Position numbers and translations under genes: made by a program | Source: Lederbergia citrea | GTDB taxonomy: Bacteria > Bacillota > Bacilli > Bacillales > Bacillaceae_C | DNA: 64,000 nt | Assembly: GCF_018343525.1 (NCBI RefSeq) | Contig: NZ_JAGYPH010000004.1 | Location: 186,001 to 250,000, forward strand | Direction of reading: 5' to 3' | The notes under the pieces: generated by a model | What the model was told of the DNA's origin: nothing | What the model saw: the letters and a program-made list of their open reading frames with translations, nothing else | Database searches by the model: none | Shown: one piece after another, positions 45,568 through 54,696 of the stretch | How the letters are laid out: each line of letters starts with the position of its first letter | Numbering within the stretch: the stretch's first letter is position 1

Positions 45568-46625
45568 ACTGGCCGGGATTAATTGCAAAATACAAAGAAT
45601 ACTTACCAGTAACAGAAGATACACCGGCATTAACGCTGCAAGAAGGAAATACACCATTAGTCCATCTCTCCAATTTATCTAAGAAGCTTGGAATTGAACT
45701 ATATGCGAAAATAGAAGGGGCCAATCCGACGGGATCTTTTAAAGACCGAGGAATGGTGATGGCGGTAGCGAAAGCAGTTGAAGCAGGAAGCACATCGATC
45801 ATTTGTGCTTCAACTGGAAATACTTCAGCGGCAGCTGCTGCTTATGCGGCAAAAGCTGGAATTAGAGCGATCATCGTCATTCCGAACGGGAAAGTTGCAC
45901 TTGGGAAACTTGCTCAGGCAAAAATGTATGGTGCTGAAATTGTGGAAATAGAAGGAAATTTCGATGAAGCTTTAAAAATGGTCCGATCAGTCAGCGAAAC
46001 ATCACCGGTTACACTCGTTAATTCGGTAAATCCATATCGGCTTGAAGGCCAAAAAACAGCCGCCTTTGAAATTTGCGACCAGCTTGGCAGCGCACCCGAT
46101 ATTTTAGCAATTCCTGTCGGTAATGCGGGAAATATTAGTGCCTATTGGAAAGGTTTCAAAGAGTATAATGATGTTCGACTTACTGGCCTTCCAAGAATGT
46201 TTGGTTTCGAAGCGGAAGGCGCAGCCGCAATCGTCCAGGATCAAGTGATTGATCAGCCAGAAACAGTCGCAACCGCAATTAGAATTGGGAATCCTGCGAG
46301 CTGGAATTTAGCCGTTGCCGCCCGCGATGAGTCTGATGGAAAAATTTCATCGATTTCCGATCCTGAAATTCTAGAAGCCTTTAAACTATTAGCAAGCACT
46401 GAGGGAGTGTTTGCGGAACCCGCCTCCTGTGCATCTATTGCAGGTGTACTAAAGCAAGTTAAAAATGGGAGCATTCCTGCTGGCAGCAAAGTCGTGGCAA
46501 TCTTGACAGGTAACGGGTTGAAGGATCCCGAAACAGCGATGTCTCAAATGGAAATCGATCCTGTTGTGTTACCAAACGACGAACAAACGGTGCTAGAGTA
46601 CATAGAAGGCGTGGTAAAAGCATGA
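45564..46625 (+). CDS. thrC: Threonine synthase
   Basis: A 353-residue PLP enzyme. The PLP lysine is in [11 protein letters not shown]; the phosphate loop is [11 protein letters not shown]. Short bacterial-type ThrC, converting phosphohomoserine to threonine. Overlaps both neighbours by four bases, so hom-thrC-thrB is translationally coupled as in B. subtilis. Confidence 0.93.
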   Translation: MNWPGLIAKYKEYLPVTEDTPALTLQEGNTPLVHLSNLSKKLGIELYAKIEGANPTGSFKDRGMVMAVAKAVEAGSTSIICASTGNTSAAAAAYAAKAGIRAIIVIPNGKVALGKLAQAKMYGAEIVEIEGNFDEALKMVRSVSETSPVTLVNSVNPYRLEGQKTAAFEICDQLGSAPDILAIPVGNAGNISAYWKGFKEYNDVRLTGLPRMFGFEAEGAAAIVQDQVIDQPETVATAIRIGNPASWNLAVAARDESDGKISSISDPEILEAFKLLASTEGVFAEPASCASIAGVLKQVKNGSIPAGSKVVAILTGNGLKDPETAMSQMEIDPVVLPNDEQTVLEYIEGVVKA

Positions 46626-47533
46626 TGGTTACGCCCCTTACCATCACCGTTCCGGCCAGCACTGCCAATATTGGACCGGGCTTTGACTCAGCTGGGATGG
46701 CGTTGAGCCGTTATTTAACTCTTCATGTAAAAGAACATAGCCAGTGGATTTTTGAACATCGTTCTATTCATTTACCTGAAGCACCTGCTGCCTGTGAACA
46801 TCTCATTTACCAAATAGCCGAGCGAACAGCAAAACAGTACGGGGCGGTCCTTCCTTCCTGTAAAGTGGTCGTAGAAAGCGAGATCCCATTAACGCGTGGA
46901 CTTGGGAGCAGTGCATCGGCAGTAATTGCAGGCATTGAACTTGCTAACCAACTTTGCAGTCTTTCCTTATCGCAATCAGAAAAGCTGGATTGTGCATCAG
47001 ACTTTGAAGGCCACCCTGATAATGTTGCCGCTGCGCTTCTAGGCGGACTCGTTATATCTGCACCATCTTCAGAAGGTAAAATTGAGTTTTTTCAAAAAAA
47101 GGATGACAATCTTGAAATTATCGTCTATATTCCGAATTTCGAGTTGAAAACGGAAGCTGCTCGAAAAGTTCTTCCTGATGTTTATTCTCGAAATGATGCT
47201 GCAGTAGCAAGTGCCATTGGCAACGTAATGTTTGCAGCACTCATTGCAGGTGATTATGAACTTGCTGGAAGAATGATGGAGCGTGACTTATTTCATGAAC
47301 CACATCGAGCTTCCCTCATACCCAATTACGTAAACATTCGTCGTGAAGCCCGGAACTTTGGGGCATACGGAACTGTCATCAGTGGTGCAGGTCCTACGAT
47401 GATGTCGCTTGTACCTAAAGGGAATGGTGAAAAAATTGCAGCCCTGCTTCAGGAGCAGCTGCCAGATTATGAAGTAGAAGTTTTGGCAATGGATCTCCAT
47501 GGGTTACGCGTTGAATCAATTGTTCAATTATAG
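46622..47533 (+). CDS. thrB: Homoserine kinase
   Basis: A 303-residue GHMP kinase with [18 protein letters not shown] at the N-terminus, the phosphate-binding loop [16 protein letters not shown] and the C-terminal [14 protein letters not shown] motif. Phosphorylates homoserine. Last gene of the operon. Confidence 0.93.
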   Translation: MMVTPLTITVPASTANIGPGFDSAGMALSRYLTLHVKEHSQWIFEHRSIHLPEAPAACEHLIYQIAERTAKQYGAVLPSCKVVVESEIPLTRGLGSSASAVIAGIELANQLCSLSLSQSEKLDCASDFEGHPDNVAAALLGGLVISAPSSEGKIEFFQKKDDNLEIIVYIPNFELKTEAARKVLPDVYSRNDAAVASAIGNVMFAALIAGDYELAGRMMERDLFHEPHRASLIPNYVNIRREARNFGAYGTVISGAGPTMMSLVPKGNGEKIAALLQEQLPDYEVEVLAMDLHGLRVESIVQL

Positions 47534-47549
47534 TACTTATTTTAAACAG

Positions 47550-47581
47550 CGCATTTTATAAAAATTAGAATGCGTTTTTTT
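47550..47581 (+). terminator. Terminator of hom-thrCB operon
   Basis: CGCATT, 13-base loop, AATGCG followed by seven Ts. Confidence 0.75.
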
Positions 47582-47607
47582 AAAGGGGATATTTTCAGAC
47601 GCCATTT

Positions 47608-47636
47608 TTGCAATCTTCTATCTCATGAAAGATAAT
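47608..47636 (+). promoter_or_regulatory. Candidate promoter of yugJ-like gene
   Basis: TTGCAA, 17 bp, GATAAT, 22 bp before the start codon. Confidence 0.45.
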
Positions 47637-47658
47637 AGCTTTGAAGGAGGCGATTTTT

Positions 47659-48822
47659 ATGAACAATTTTACTTTTTGGAATCCAACGAAGTTAATCTTC
47701 GGAAAAGATCAACTACAGCAATTGAAAACTGAAGTGCCACAATATGGGAAGAAAGTTCTTCTTGTATACGGTGGCGGCAGCATTAAAAGAAATCGGTTAT
47801 ATAATCAAGTCATTGAACTTTTACAAGAGATGGATACTGAAATATTTGAACTCTCAGGTGTGGAACCGAACCCGCGACTTTCCACTGTCAGAAAAGGCGT
47901 GGACATTTGCAAAAGTGAAGGAATTGAATTTATTCTCGCTGTTGGCGGGGGAAGTGTGATCGACTGTACAAAGGCGATTGCCGCTGGTGCAAAATACGAT
48001 GGTGACCCATGGGATTTAGTTATTAAGAAAGCAGAGGCAAGCGAAGCTCTCCCATTTGGAACAGTTCTTACCCTTGCAGCAACTGGGTCTGAAATGAACG
48101 CCGGATCTGTCATAACAAATTGGGAAACACAAGAAAAACATGGTTGGGGCAGTCCAGCTGTTTTTCCGAAATTCTCTATTTTAGATCCAGTGAATACTTT
48201 TACCGTACCGAAAGATCAAACAGTTTACGGGATCGTCGACATCATGTCTCATGTTTTTGAACATTATTTTCATCAAGAGGGAAATACACTACTTCAAGAC
48301 CGTATGTGTGAATCGCTGCTGATTACAGTCATGGAAACGGCTCCTAAACTATTGAATGATCTAGAAAGTTACGAACATCGGGAAACGATTTTATACAGTG
48401 GAACAATGGCCTTAAACGGGATGTTGAGTATGGGTTATAGTGGCGATTGGGCTACACATAATATCGAACATGCCGTTTCTGCCGTTTATGATATTCCTCA
48501 TGGCGGAGGACTGGCCATTTTATTTCCGAACTGGATGAAGCATAATTTGCATGTAAATCCTTCTCGCTTTAAACAACTGGCCGTTCGTGTGTTTGGAGTA
48601 AATCCCGAAGGTAAGACAGATGAAGAAGCTGCTCTTGAAGGAATTGGTAAACTACGTGAATTCTGGAATAGCATCGGTGCACCATCTCGTCTTGCTGACT
48701 ACGAGATTGATAACAGCAAGCTCGATGTCATGGCTGATAAAGCAATGGTATTTGGCGAGTTCGGAAATTTTAAAAAGTTAAATCATGAAGATGTTTTAGC
48801 CATATATCAGGCATCATTATAG
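47659..48822 (+). CDS. yugJ: NADH-dependent butanol dehydrogenase, YugJ-like
   Basis: A 387-residue iron-containing (group III) alcohol dehydrogenase. Motifs: NAD loop [11 protein letters not shown] and [17 protein letters not shown]; metal-binding [30 protein letters not shown] with His ligands. Length is identical to B. subtilis YugJ/YugK. The ATG at 47659 follows AAGGAGG by eight bases; an in-frame start six codons earlier overlaps that site. Likely reduces aldehydes during fermentation or detoxification. One of two unrelated alcohol dehydrogenases in the window. Confidence 0.88.
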   Translation: MNNFTFWNPTKLIFGKDQLQQLKTEVPQYGKKVLLVYGGGSIKRNRLYNQVIELLQEMDTEIFELSGVEPNPRLSTVRKGVDICKSEGIEFILAVGGGSVIDCTKAIAAGAKYDGDPWDLVIKKAEASEALPFGTVLTLAATGSEMNAGSVITNWETQEKHGWGSPAVFPKFSILDPVNTFTVPKDQTVYGIVDIMSHVFEHYFHQEGNTLLQDRMCESLLITVMETAPKLLNDLESYEHRETILYSGTMALNGMLSMGYSGDWATHNIEHAVSAVYDIPHGGGLAILFPNWMKHNLHVNPSRFKQLAVRVFGVNPEGKTDEEAALEGIGKLREFWNSIGAPSRLADYEIDNSKLDVMADKAMVFGEFGNFKKLNHEDVLAIYQASL

Positions 48823-48838
48823 ACGACAGGATCGACCC

Positions 48839-48868
48839 AACCCGAGAGTAAGTTCTCGGGTTTTTTTT
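48839..48868 (+). terminator. Terminator after yugJ-like gene
   Basis: AACCCGAGA, loop, TCTCGGGTT and a T-run. Confidence 0.85.
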
Positions 48869-49011
48869 ATGGTAAAAAACTATGTCCAAGGAAGCGTTAG
48901 CCATATTTCTTTATTTTTTATAGTCATAATCTGAACGATTGTCCGAAGCAATTTGATGATGAATTGAATGTAATATATAGAGACTGCGAAAAAACAAAAG
49001 GAGTTTATTCC

Positions 49012-51177
49012 ATGACATTAATAGGAATGTTACATCATCGTAAAGACCCGAAAACTGTCATAAAATCTTATGCTTATGCAGTAGTGGCTAAAGCGGAAGG
49101 AGCAAATTTTATTTATTTTACACCTGGGGGGGTGAATTTTGTAAATAGTACGATCAGAGGAAAGTTGTATGAAAACGGTAATTGGATTGAGCGAATTATG
49201 CCTTTTCCGGATGTCATTTATAATGCTGGAAGCCCCGAAAAACTAGCCAAGTCAAAGGAAATAATCAAAAAGCTAAAAGAAAAAATTCCATTTACCACGA
49301 ATTCAATTGGAAATAAATGGAGTGTCCATGAACGATTAAAAGAAGCAAAAGAATTCTCAAACTATCTAATCCCAACTGAAGTTGTTAAAGATACTGAAGG
49401 TTTATTCAAATTTATTACCGCATTTAAAAAAATTGTATTTAAACCTATTGACGGAAGAAAAGGTCAGGGTATCTTTTTTATTTCCAAAAAAGGTGATGTC
49501 TTTCACGTAGTGAAGGACTCAGATAGCCAACATTATTCTAAGCAGCGATTAAGCGCTTTAATCTCGGAGAAAATTTCGAGCGAAACACATATCATTCAAC
49601 CCTATATTCAATCACTTACAAAATCTGGGCAAGTATTTGACTTTAGACTACATGTACAAAAAAATGGTGAAGGTAAATGGGTGATCACAACAATCTACCC
49701 ACGAATCGCCCCGATGGGATCGATTATTGCAAATATTAATAATGGTGGTTACACCAATTATTTAGATCCATTTTTAGAGCAAGAATTTAAAGAAAATGCA
49801 TTTAATATTAAACGAACTCTCGAACATTTTTCCTTATCATTAGCCAATCATTTGGATGAGCTACAAATGATTCAATACGGTGAGGTCATTGATGAAATTG
49901 GAATTGATATAGGGTTAGACCAGAATCATAAAATATGGATATATGAAGTTAATTGGCGTCCAGGTTGCCCCCCCGCTTTTTATTTAGAGTTAGATGTTGT
50001 CATCCATACTATTCAATATGCTATGTATCTAGCCAAACATCAAAATACAATAAAAGCTAAAATAAATGCATTAAAGAAAAAATCAATCGAAGAAAAACAA
50101 GATATACCTATTATCGCGATAACGGGTAGTGCTGGTAAAACTACATCTAAAGCGTTCCTTGCTTCAATCTTATCGAAGAAGTGGAATATTTTCGAATCCA
50201 AGGATTATTGGAATACAACAGAGCATACAAAAAAACACGCTGCAGAAATCAATGAATCCCATCAAGCAATTGTATTAGAGTATGGCATGGCCTACCCTGG
50301 TGTCATTACTGAACATTGCCGAATAATTAAGCCTAATATTAGTATTGTAACAAACGTGGGTCTTGCACATGTAGGAAATTTTAATGACGATATTAAAGGA
50401 GTAGCCCATGCGAAATCGGAATTGATCCATGGTATGGATCAAAAAGGTGTTCTATTTATAAATAAGGATGATCCAAATTCTAAATATTTAGAGACCAAAA
50501 AATTCAAAGGAAAGATTATCACCACCGGAATAAAATCCACCGCTGATTACAGGGCCTATCAAATTAAATATGCAGAAAATGGAATGAATTTTAAGATGAA
50601 ACTCCGAGGTGAAGAAATAACGCTTTTCATCCCTATTCTTGGAGAACATCATGTATATAATGCCTTAAATGCAATTGCAGTGGCAGATTATTTAGGATTT
50701 ACTGCAATGGAAATTAAAGCGGGACTTCTCTTTAGAAAACCACCTAGAAGAATGACAATTTATAATTGCCGTGACAATATTACGGTTATCGATGATACTG
50801 TCCATTCCCATCCTCAAGGAGTAAGAGCAGCCATTGATGTCCTTACTAACATTGGTAAGCGTCGAAACATTGCCATTATCGGTCAAATGAGGGAGTTAGG
50901 AGGGCTGAGAGAAGAAGAGTATCGCAAGGTTGGCGAATACGTTATTAATAAAAAAGTTGACATTCTAATCACTTATGGTTTTCGAACAAATGAAATTGGC
51001 AGCCAAGCAAAGACTAAAGGTTTTTCTCCCGAAAATGTTTACCATTTCACGAACCGTGATGAATTACATGAGTTGTTATTAAAGTTGGTGAAAAAAGGTG
51101 ACACACTCTTAGTTAAGGGAGCGAGTAAAACTAATATGTTTGATACCGTGAAATTTTTAGATCAAACCTTTAATTAG
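49012..51177 (+). CDS. Fused YheC/D ATP-grasp and Mur ligase protein
   Basis: A 721-residue two-enzyme fusion. Residues 1-345 resemble spore-coat-associated YheC/YheD ATP-grasp proteins: opening MTLIGMLHHRKDP, PFPDVIYNAGSPEK, TNSIGNKWSVHERL, ATP-binding VFKPIDGRKGQGI (141-154) and the metal-binding EVNWRPG (312-318). Residues about 366-721 are the ATP-binding and C-terminal domains of a MurF-like ligase: P-loop TGSAGKTTSK (371-380), AHAKSEL with the lysine that is carbamylated in Mur ligases, GEHHVYNALNAIAV and IDDTVHSHPQGVRAAI. The Mur N-terminal substrate domain is replaced by the ATP-grasp half. The order ATP-grasp then Mur ligase is that of cyanophycin synthetase. The ATG at 49012 follows AAAGGAG. 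It probably makes two successive amide bonds on a peptide or polymer. No signal or membrane segment. Confidence 0.82.
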   Translation: MTLIGMLHHRKDPKTVIKSYAYAVVAKAEGANFIYFTPGGVNFVNSTIRGKLYENGNWIERIMPFPDVIYNAGSPEKLAKSKEIIKKLKEKIPFTTNSIGNKWSVHERLKEAKEFSNYLIPTEVVKDTEGLFKFITAFKKIVFKPIDGRKGQGIFFISKKGDVFHVVKDSDSQHYSKQRLSALISEKISSETHIIQPYIQSLTKSGQVFDFRLHVQKNGEGKWVITTIYPRIAPMGSIIANINNGGYTNYLDPFLEQEFKENAFNIKRTLEHFSLSLANHLDELQMIQYGEVIDEIGIDIGLDQNHKIWIYEVNWRPGCPPAFYLELDVVIHTIQYAMYLAKHQNTIKAKINALKKKSIEEKQDIPIIAITGSAGKTTSKAFLASILSKKWNIFESKDYWNTTEHTKKHAAEINESHQAIVLEYGMAYPGVITEHCRIIKPNISIVTNVGLAHVGNFNDDIKGVAHAKSELIHGMDQKGVLFINKDDPNSKYLETKKFKGKIITTGIKSTADYRAYQIKYAENGMNFKMKLRGEEITLFIPILGEHHVYNALNAIAVADYLGFTAMEIKAGLLFRKPPRRMTIYNCRDNITVIDDTVHSHPQGVRAAIDVLTNIGKRRNIAIIGQMRELGGLREEEYRKVGEYVINKKVDILITYGFRTNEIGSQAKTKGFSPENVYHFTNRDELHELLLKLVKKGDTLLVKGASKTNMFDTVKFLDQTFN

Positions 51178-51181
51178 GTAA

Positions 51182-51332
51182 GAAAAGCGAAAGGGCCCGT
51201 TTAGCGACGTACAAACTTTTAAGGATTCTGACGAGATAAAGGAAACACGGTAAGCCTGTAAGGCGAACCGATGTTGACTTATCGTAGGAAGAATCCTGAA
51301 GTTTGCTAGGCGCTGGGCGCTGGAGCTAGACA
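51182..51332. repeat. Interspersed palindromic repeat left of the IS
   Basis: Begins AGAAAAGCG and ends GCGCTGGAGCTAGACAAAG. Internal arms CAAACTT...AGGATTCT and AGAATCCT...AAGTTTG pair. Its right end is the reverse complement of the left end of the 123-bp repeats at 52846-53277. Confidence 0.65.
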
Positions 51333-51409
51333 AAGAAAAGCAAGAATATCCTATGAAAAAGGACACCGGCTCCTGAAGTGACCCCGAAAAGTTAGACACG
51401 GTTATTTCA

Positions 51410-52219
51410 TCAGGCAGCTTGCTCAAAATGAGTTCGGTATTGTACCGGACTCATTTTTAATTTTGCCTTCATCCGTTTCGTATTATAGTATTCTATATAT
51501 TTTTCTAATTCTTGTTGAAAATGTTCTACACTCTTAAATTCACCATAGTAAATGAATTCTGACTTTAGTATTCCGAAGAAGTTCTCCATCACAGAGTTGT
51601 CGTAACAGTTTCCTTTACGAGACATACTTTGTTTAATCCCTCTTGCTTGAAGCGCATGGCGATATTGTTTCATTTGATAGTGCCAGCCTTGATCTGAATG
51701 CATCAGTAGTGAGTTCTCTTCAGGTAGGCGTTCTAATGCCTTCTCTAACATTTCCGAAACCAATGAATACGTTGGTCGCGGGCCAATGGTATACGTAATA
51801 ATCTCGCGATTAAATAAATCTAATACAGGCGATAAATACAGCTTTTCTCCAAATAATTTAAATTCCGTAATATCTGTTACCCATTTTTCGTTAGGGGCGT
51901 CCGCTGTAAATTGGCGGTCTAAATGATTAGGCGCAATTTTACCGACAGTGCCTTTATAAGATTTATATTTTTTCATACGTACAAGGCATTTCAAACCTAA
52001 CTCTTTCATGATACGTTGAACCTTCTTATGATTTACTTTTTTTCCACGATTCGCTAGCTCATCACGAATACGACGGTAACCGTAACGACCTTCGTGTTCT
52101 TCATAAATCGCTTTGATTTCTACTTTTAAATCGGCATCTGGATCAGGCTGATTCATTCGTTTCACTAAGTCATAATACGTACTACGTGGAATGCCAGCGA
52201 GCTTTACAAGTGCTTTCAC
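51410..52219 (-). CDS. IS3-family transposase OrfB part (rve integrase domain)
   Basis: A reading frame of 269 codons (open further upstream in the same frame to the slippage site at 52303). HTH_21 region DLKVEIKAIYEEHEGRYGYRRIRDEL, then the DDE catalytic core: Asp in WVTDITEF, Asp in MHSDQGWHY, Glu in NCYDNSVMENFFGILKSE. Expected to be made only as an OrfAB fusion by -1 frameshifting at A6G; the -1 frame joins the upstream reading without stop. No independent ribosome site is evident at 52219. Confidence 0.9.
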   Translation of the reverse strand: MKALVKLAGIPRSTYYDLVKRMNQPDPDADLKVEIKAIYEEHEGRYGYRRIRDELANRGKKVNHKKVQRIMKELGLKCLVRMKKYKSYKGTVGKIAPNHLDRQFTADAPNEKWVTDITEFKLFGEKLYLSPVLDLFNREIITYTIGPRPTYSLVSEMLEKALERLPEENSLLMHSDQGWHYQMKQYRHALQARGIKQSMSRKGNCYDNSVMENFFGILKSEFIYYGEFKSVEHFQQELEKYIEYYNTKRMKAKLKMSPVQYRTHFEQAA

Positions 52220-52245
52220 CGAATATTTATGCCTTAACTCAAAGA

Positions 52246-52779
52246 CTATTTGCGCTTTGTCTTGTTTGGTGATTTTTCCTTGTTTTGAACTAAGGCATTC
52301 AACTTTTTTAAATACTCGTTTTCCATTTCAAGCTGTTTAATGCGCGCTTCTAAAGCTTCAACTGAACCTTCAGCTAATGCTTGTTTTGGTTGTTTATTTG
52401 ACTCCTTATTCATGGATGGACGCCCCTTTTTCTTTGTCTGAAGGGCATCAATTCCTTGTTTTTCGAGTTGATTCTTCCAAACAAGAATACTAGAAGGTGC
52501 AGGAATATTAAATATAGCTGCTGTTTCGGTTAAGGATGCGCCATTTTCAGTCATAAAGTTTAGTACATCCAGTTTAAACTGTTGTGTATAACTTGTACAT
52601 TGTTTATTAAAAGCTTCTACCCCATTATGTTCAAATTGCTTTGCCCATTTATAGATGTGTCTAAAATTTATCCCCAGAGATTTTCCGACTTCTCTGTAAC
52701 TCTCATTCCCATTTAAATAACGAGCAACAGCTTGTAATTTTTCTTCCGCAGTAAATTTAGCCATAAAAATACACCCCAA
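52246..52779 (-). CDS. IS3-family OrfA (helix-turn-helix, leucine zipper)
   Basis: A 177-residue protein with two tandem helix-turn-helix domains (AVARYLNGNESYREVGKSLGIN and LDVLNFMTENGASLTETAAIFN), a basic linker and a C-terminal coiled coil (VEALEARIKQLEMENEYLKKL). The slippery heptamer AAAAAAG at 52303-52309 (minus) lies in the codons for LKK near the coiled-coil end. OrfA regulates and binds the terminal repeats. Confidence 0.9.
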   Translation of the reverse strand: MGCIFMAKFTAEEKLQAVARYLNGNESYREVGKSLGINFRHIYKWAKQFEHNGVEAFNKQCTSYTQQFKLDVLNFMTENGASLTETAAIFNIPAPSSILVWKNQLEKQGIDALQTKKKGRPSMNKESNKQPKQALAEGSVEALEARIKQLEMENEYLKKLNALVQNKEKSPNKTKRK

Positions 52780-52845
52780 TTGTTAGAGTATGTGTCTAAC
52801 AATTGGGGTGCAGTTCATCCATTCCAGTGTCCTTTTTGTAACTTT

Positions 52846-53277
52846 TCTAGCTCCAACGCCTAGCCTCTCGAGGCCCGCACGGAAGCGGGTCCATCGGCGT
52901 TACCGCAGGACGCGGCGCTCTTAGCCGATGTTCCTATAAAAGCCCTGATGCATTAAAAGTCAAGACCGGACTTTTATTGCATCAGAACATTTGCTTGTCG
53001 AGGCTGGTCAAGGCGCTTGCGCTTTTCTATTGTCTAGCTACAGCGCCTAGCCCCTCGAGTCAAATAACCTGATGCATTAAAAGTCAAGACCGGACTTTTA
53101 TTGCATCAGAACATTTGCTTGTCGGGGCTGGTCAAGGCGCTTACGTTTTTCTATTGTCTAGCTACAGCGCCTAGCCCCTCGAGTCAAATAACCTGATGCA
53201 TTAAAAGTCAAGACCGGACTTTTATTGCATCAGAACATTTGCTTGTCGGGGCTGTTCAAGGCGCTTACGCTTTTCTT
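52846..53277. repeat. Three tandem palindromic repeats of ~123 bp
   Basis: Two near-identical copies start GTCTAGCTACAGCGCCTAGC at 53033 and 53156 (period 123 bp); a longer first copy (52846-53032) begins TCTAGCTCCAACGCC and has an extra GC-rich segment. Each has nested inverted arms: CTGATGCA-TAAAAGTC with its mirror (17 bp, one mismatch), AGCCCC/GGGGCT and GCGCCT/AGGCGC. The sequence resembles interspersed repeats common in Bacillus genomes; no gene is contained. Confidence 0.8.
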
Positions 53278-53279
53278 GT

Positions 53280-54509
53280 TTATTCACTTTCTTCCTCAGA
53301 TAAATGGAACTCGATCTCTTTTGCTGCATTTTTTGCTAACTTTTTAGCTTCTTCCATGCTTTCCCCACGAGCAATGACATAAGCATATCTATGCCCCATA
53401 GATAATGGTGGATTTAATATCGTACCTTTTTTTGGTTTCACATAAACATGAACTACTCCAGTGGATCTTCCTGCCCTTCCCTTCCCAGTAACTTTTTCTA
53501 ATATACCTTTTTTCGAAACAATTACATACTGGGTAAATACGTAATTAGAATACTTCGGAACTACCGAAGGACTTTCCCCTAAATATAATTTAAGGGTCTC
53601 TTCAACTAAACTAAAGCCAAATGCTGCTTCAAGCATTTTATTCATAGCTCCTCCTGAAATTCTCGGATTAATTTCAATGAGTTTCCAACCATCTGCGGTA
53701 CGTCGTAACTCAAGATGGAGAACACCGGATTTAATTCCAAGTTTGGTAATGATGGATTGCAGGACTTTTTCAATTCCTACCCTAATATCTTTAGGAACCT
53801 TAGCAATCACACCATACCCTGTAATAATAAACCTTTGTCCCTTGGTAATTTCTTGTTCAATAATTCCAGCGATCATTTTTTTTCCGTTGTATACGAGAGC
53901 CTCTACTAAATATTGTTTCCCTGCAACATATTCTTCAATAATCAGTGCCTCATCGGGATACTTTCCTCGTAAATTGGAGATTTGTTTTTCCAATTCGTCT
54001 TTATCATCTGCAATGAGTACATCTTTGGAACCAGTCGAATTCGATACTTTTACGATAACAGGATAGCCTAGCATTTTGTGTATAGATTTTAAAGAGTACT
54101 CATCACCTGATTTAATAATAAAAAATTTAGGAGTATAAGATTGATCCTTAAGATAATCCCTCGTTTCCTCCTTATTTTCCATAATATGAACCGCTTTATC
54201 CGAAGTATTATTTGCGCAAAATTCATCACACAGAATTGTAGCAAGATGAACATTGGAATCTATTAAACTGATAATGGTTTTAATTTCTAAGCCCTTTAAC
54301 CTTAATTGAATAATTTCCTTTTTAATTTCAGAAAAATTATAAGTATCGATAAAAATCATTTCATGAACATCAGTATACTCTTTCCTTTGTTTCAATTGCT
54401 TTTCGTTATTTGTGAATACAACCGTAAAATAACCTAGTTTCTCAGCTGCTTTGATTGCTTCCCTACTTGATCCGGATTTATAAGTACCAATAAAGATAAT
54501 CGTTTTCAA
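53280..54509 (-). CDS. ATP-grasp amidoligase (carboxylate-amine ligase type)
   Basis: A 409-residue ATP-grasp enzyme of the BacD/biotin-carboxylase-like type, distinct from the YheC/D type nearby. The N-terminal Rossmann-like domain reads TIIFIGTYKSGSSREAIKAAEKLGY; the central part has YPVIVKVSNSTGSKDVLI (ATP loop) and EEYVAGKQYLVEALV; metal ligands are in LHLELRRT and LIEINPRISGG. A C-terminal domain (KGILEKVTGKG onward) resembles those of L-amino-acid ligases. It starts at TTG (54509) eight bases after GGAG. Divergent from the MurF-ATP-grasp-MurF genes, it probably forms another amide bond in the same pathway. Not a purine or carbamoyl-phosphate enzyme by context. Confidence 0.78.
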   Translation of the reverse strand: MKTIIFIGTYKSGSSREAIKAAEKLGYFTVVFTNNEKQLKQRKEYTDVHEMIFIDTYNFSEIKKEIIQLRLKGLEIKTIISLIDSNVHLATILCDEFCANNTSDKAVHIMENKEETRDYLKDQSYTPKFFIIKSGDEYSLKSIHKMLGYPVIVKVSNSTGSKDVLIADDKDELEKQISNLRGKYPDEALIIEEYVAGKQYLVEALVYNGKKMIAGIIEQEITKGQRFIITGYGVIAKVPKDIRVGIEKVLQSIITKLGIKSGVLHLELRRTADGWKLIEINPRISGGAMNKMLEAAFGFSLVEETLKLYLGESPSVVPKYSNYVFTQYVIVSKKGILEKVTGKGRAGRSTGVVHVYVKPKKGTILNPPLSMGHRYAYVIARGESMEEAKKLAKNAAKEIEFHLSEEESE

Positions 54510-54696
54510 ACTTCCCACTCCCCATATATCCATCGATTAAAACAACCTTCTATATACTTATGAATTTAATTTCTTTTTGCATGGATACGTATCATGCAAG
54601 GGAGGTAATTAAATAGGAACTTACGTGGGTGAACAGTACAAGCAAATATATTAAGGAGACATATTATATTTTAGAGAAAGGAGTGTAACCTCACCT

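Larger units (their letters stand above)
51374..52817 (-). mobile_element. Complete IS3-family (IS150-type) insertion sequence
   Basis: Length 1444 bp. Terminal inverted repeats begin TGAAGTG-ACCCC...GTTAGACAC on one side and TGAACTGCACCCC...GTTAGACAC on the other. The 3-bp direct repeat TCC flanks the element (51371-51373 and 52818-52820). It carries orfA and orfB on the minus strand with a -1 frameshift signal and appears intact. It lies between two ligase genes without breaking either. Confidence 0.9.

Noticed and set aside
52849..53277. rRNA or tRNA gene in the structured repeat region
   Set aside because: The stems are palindromic repeats in tandem with no tRNA cloverleaf or rRNA signature.
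54640..54696. Sigma-K-like promoter (CATANNNTA) before the first MurF-like gene
   Set aside because: A CATATTATA is present, but the -35 AC element is poor and such A/T-rich matches are common, so it is not listed as a feature.
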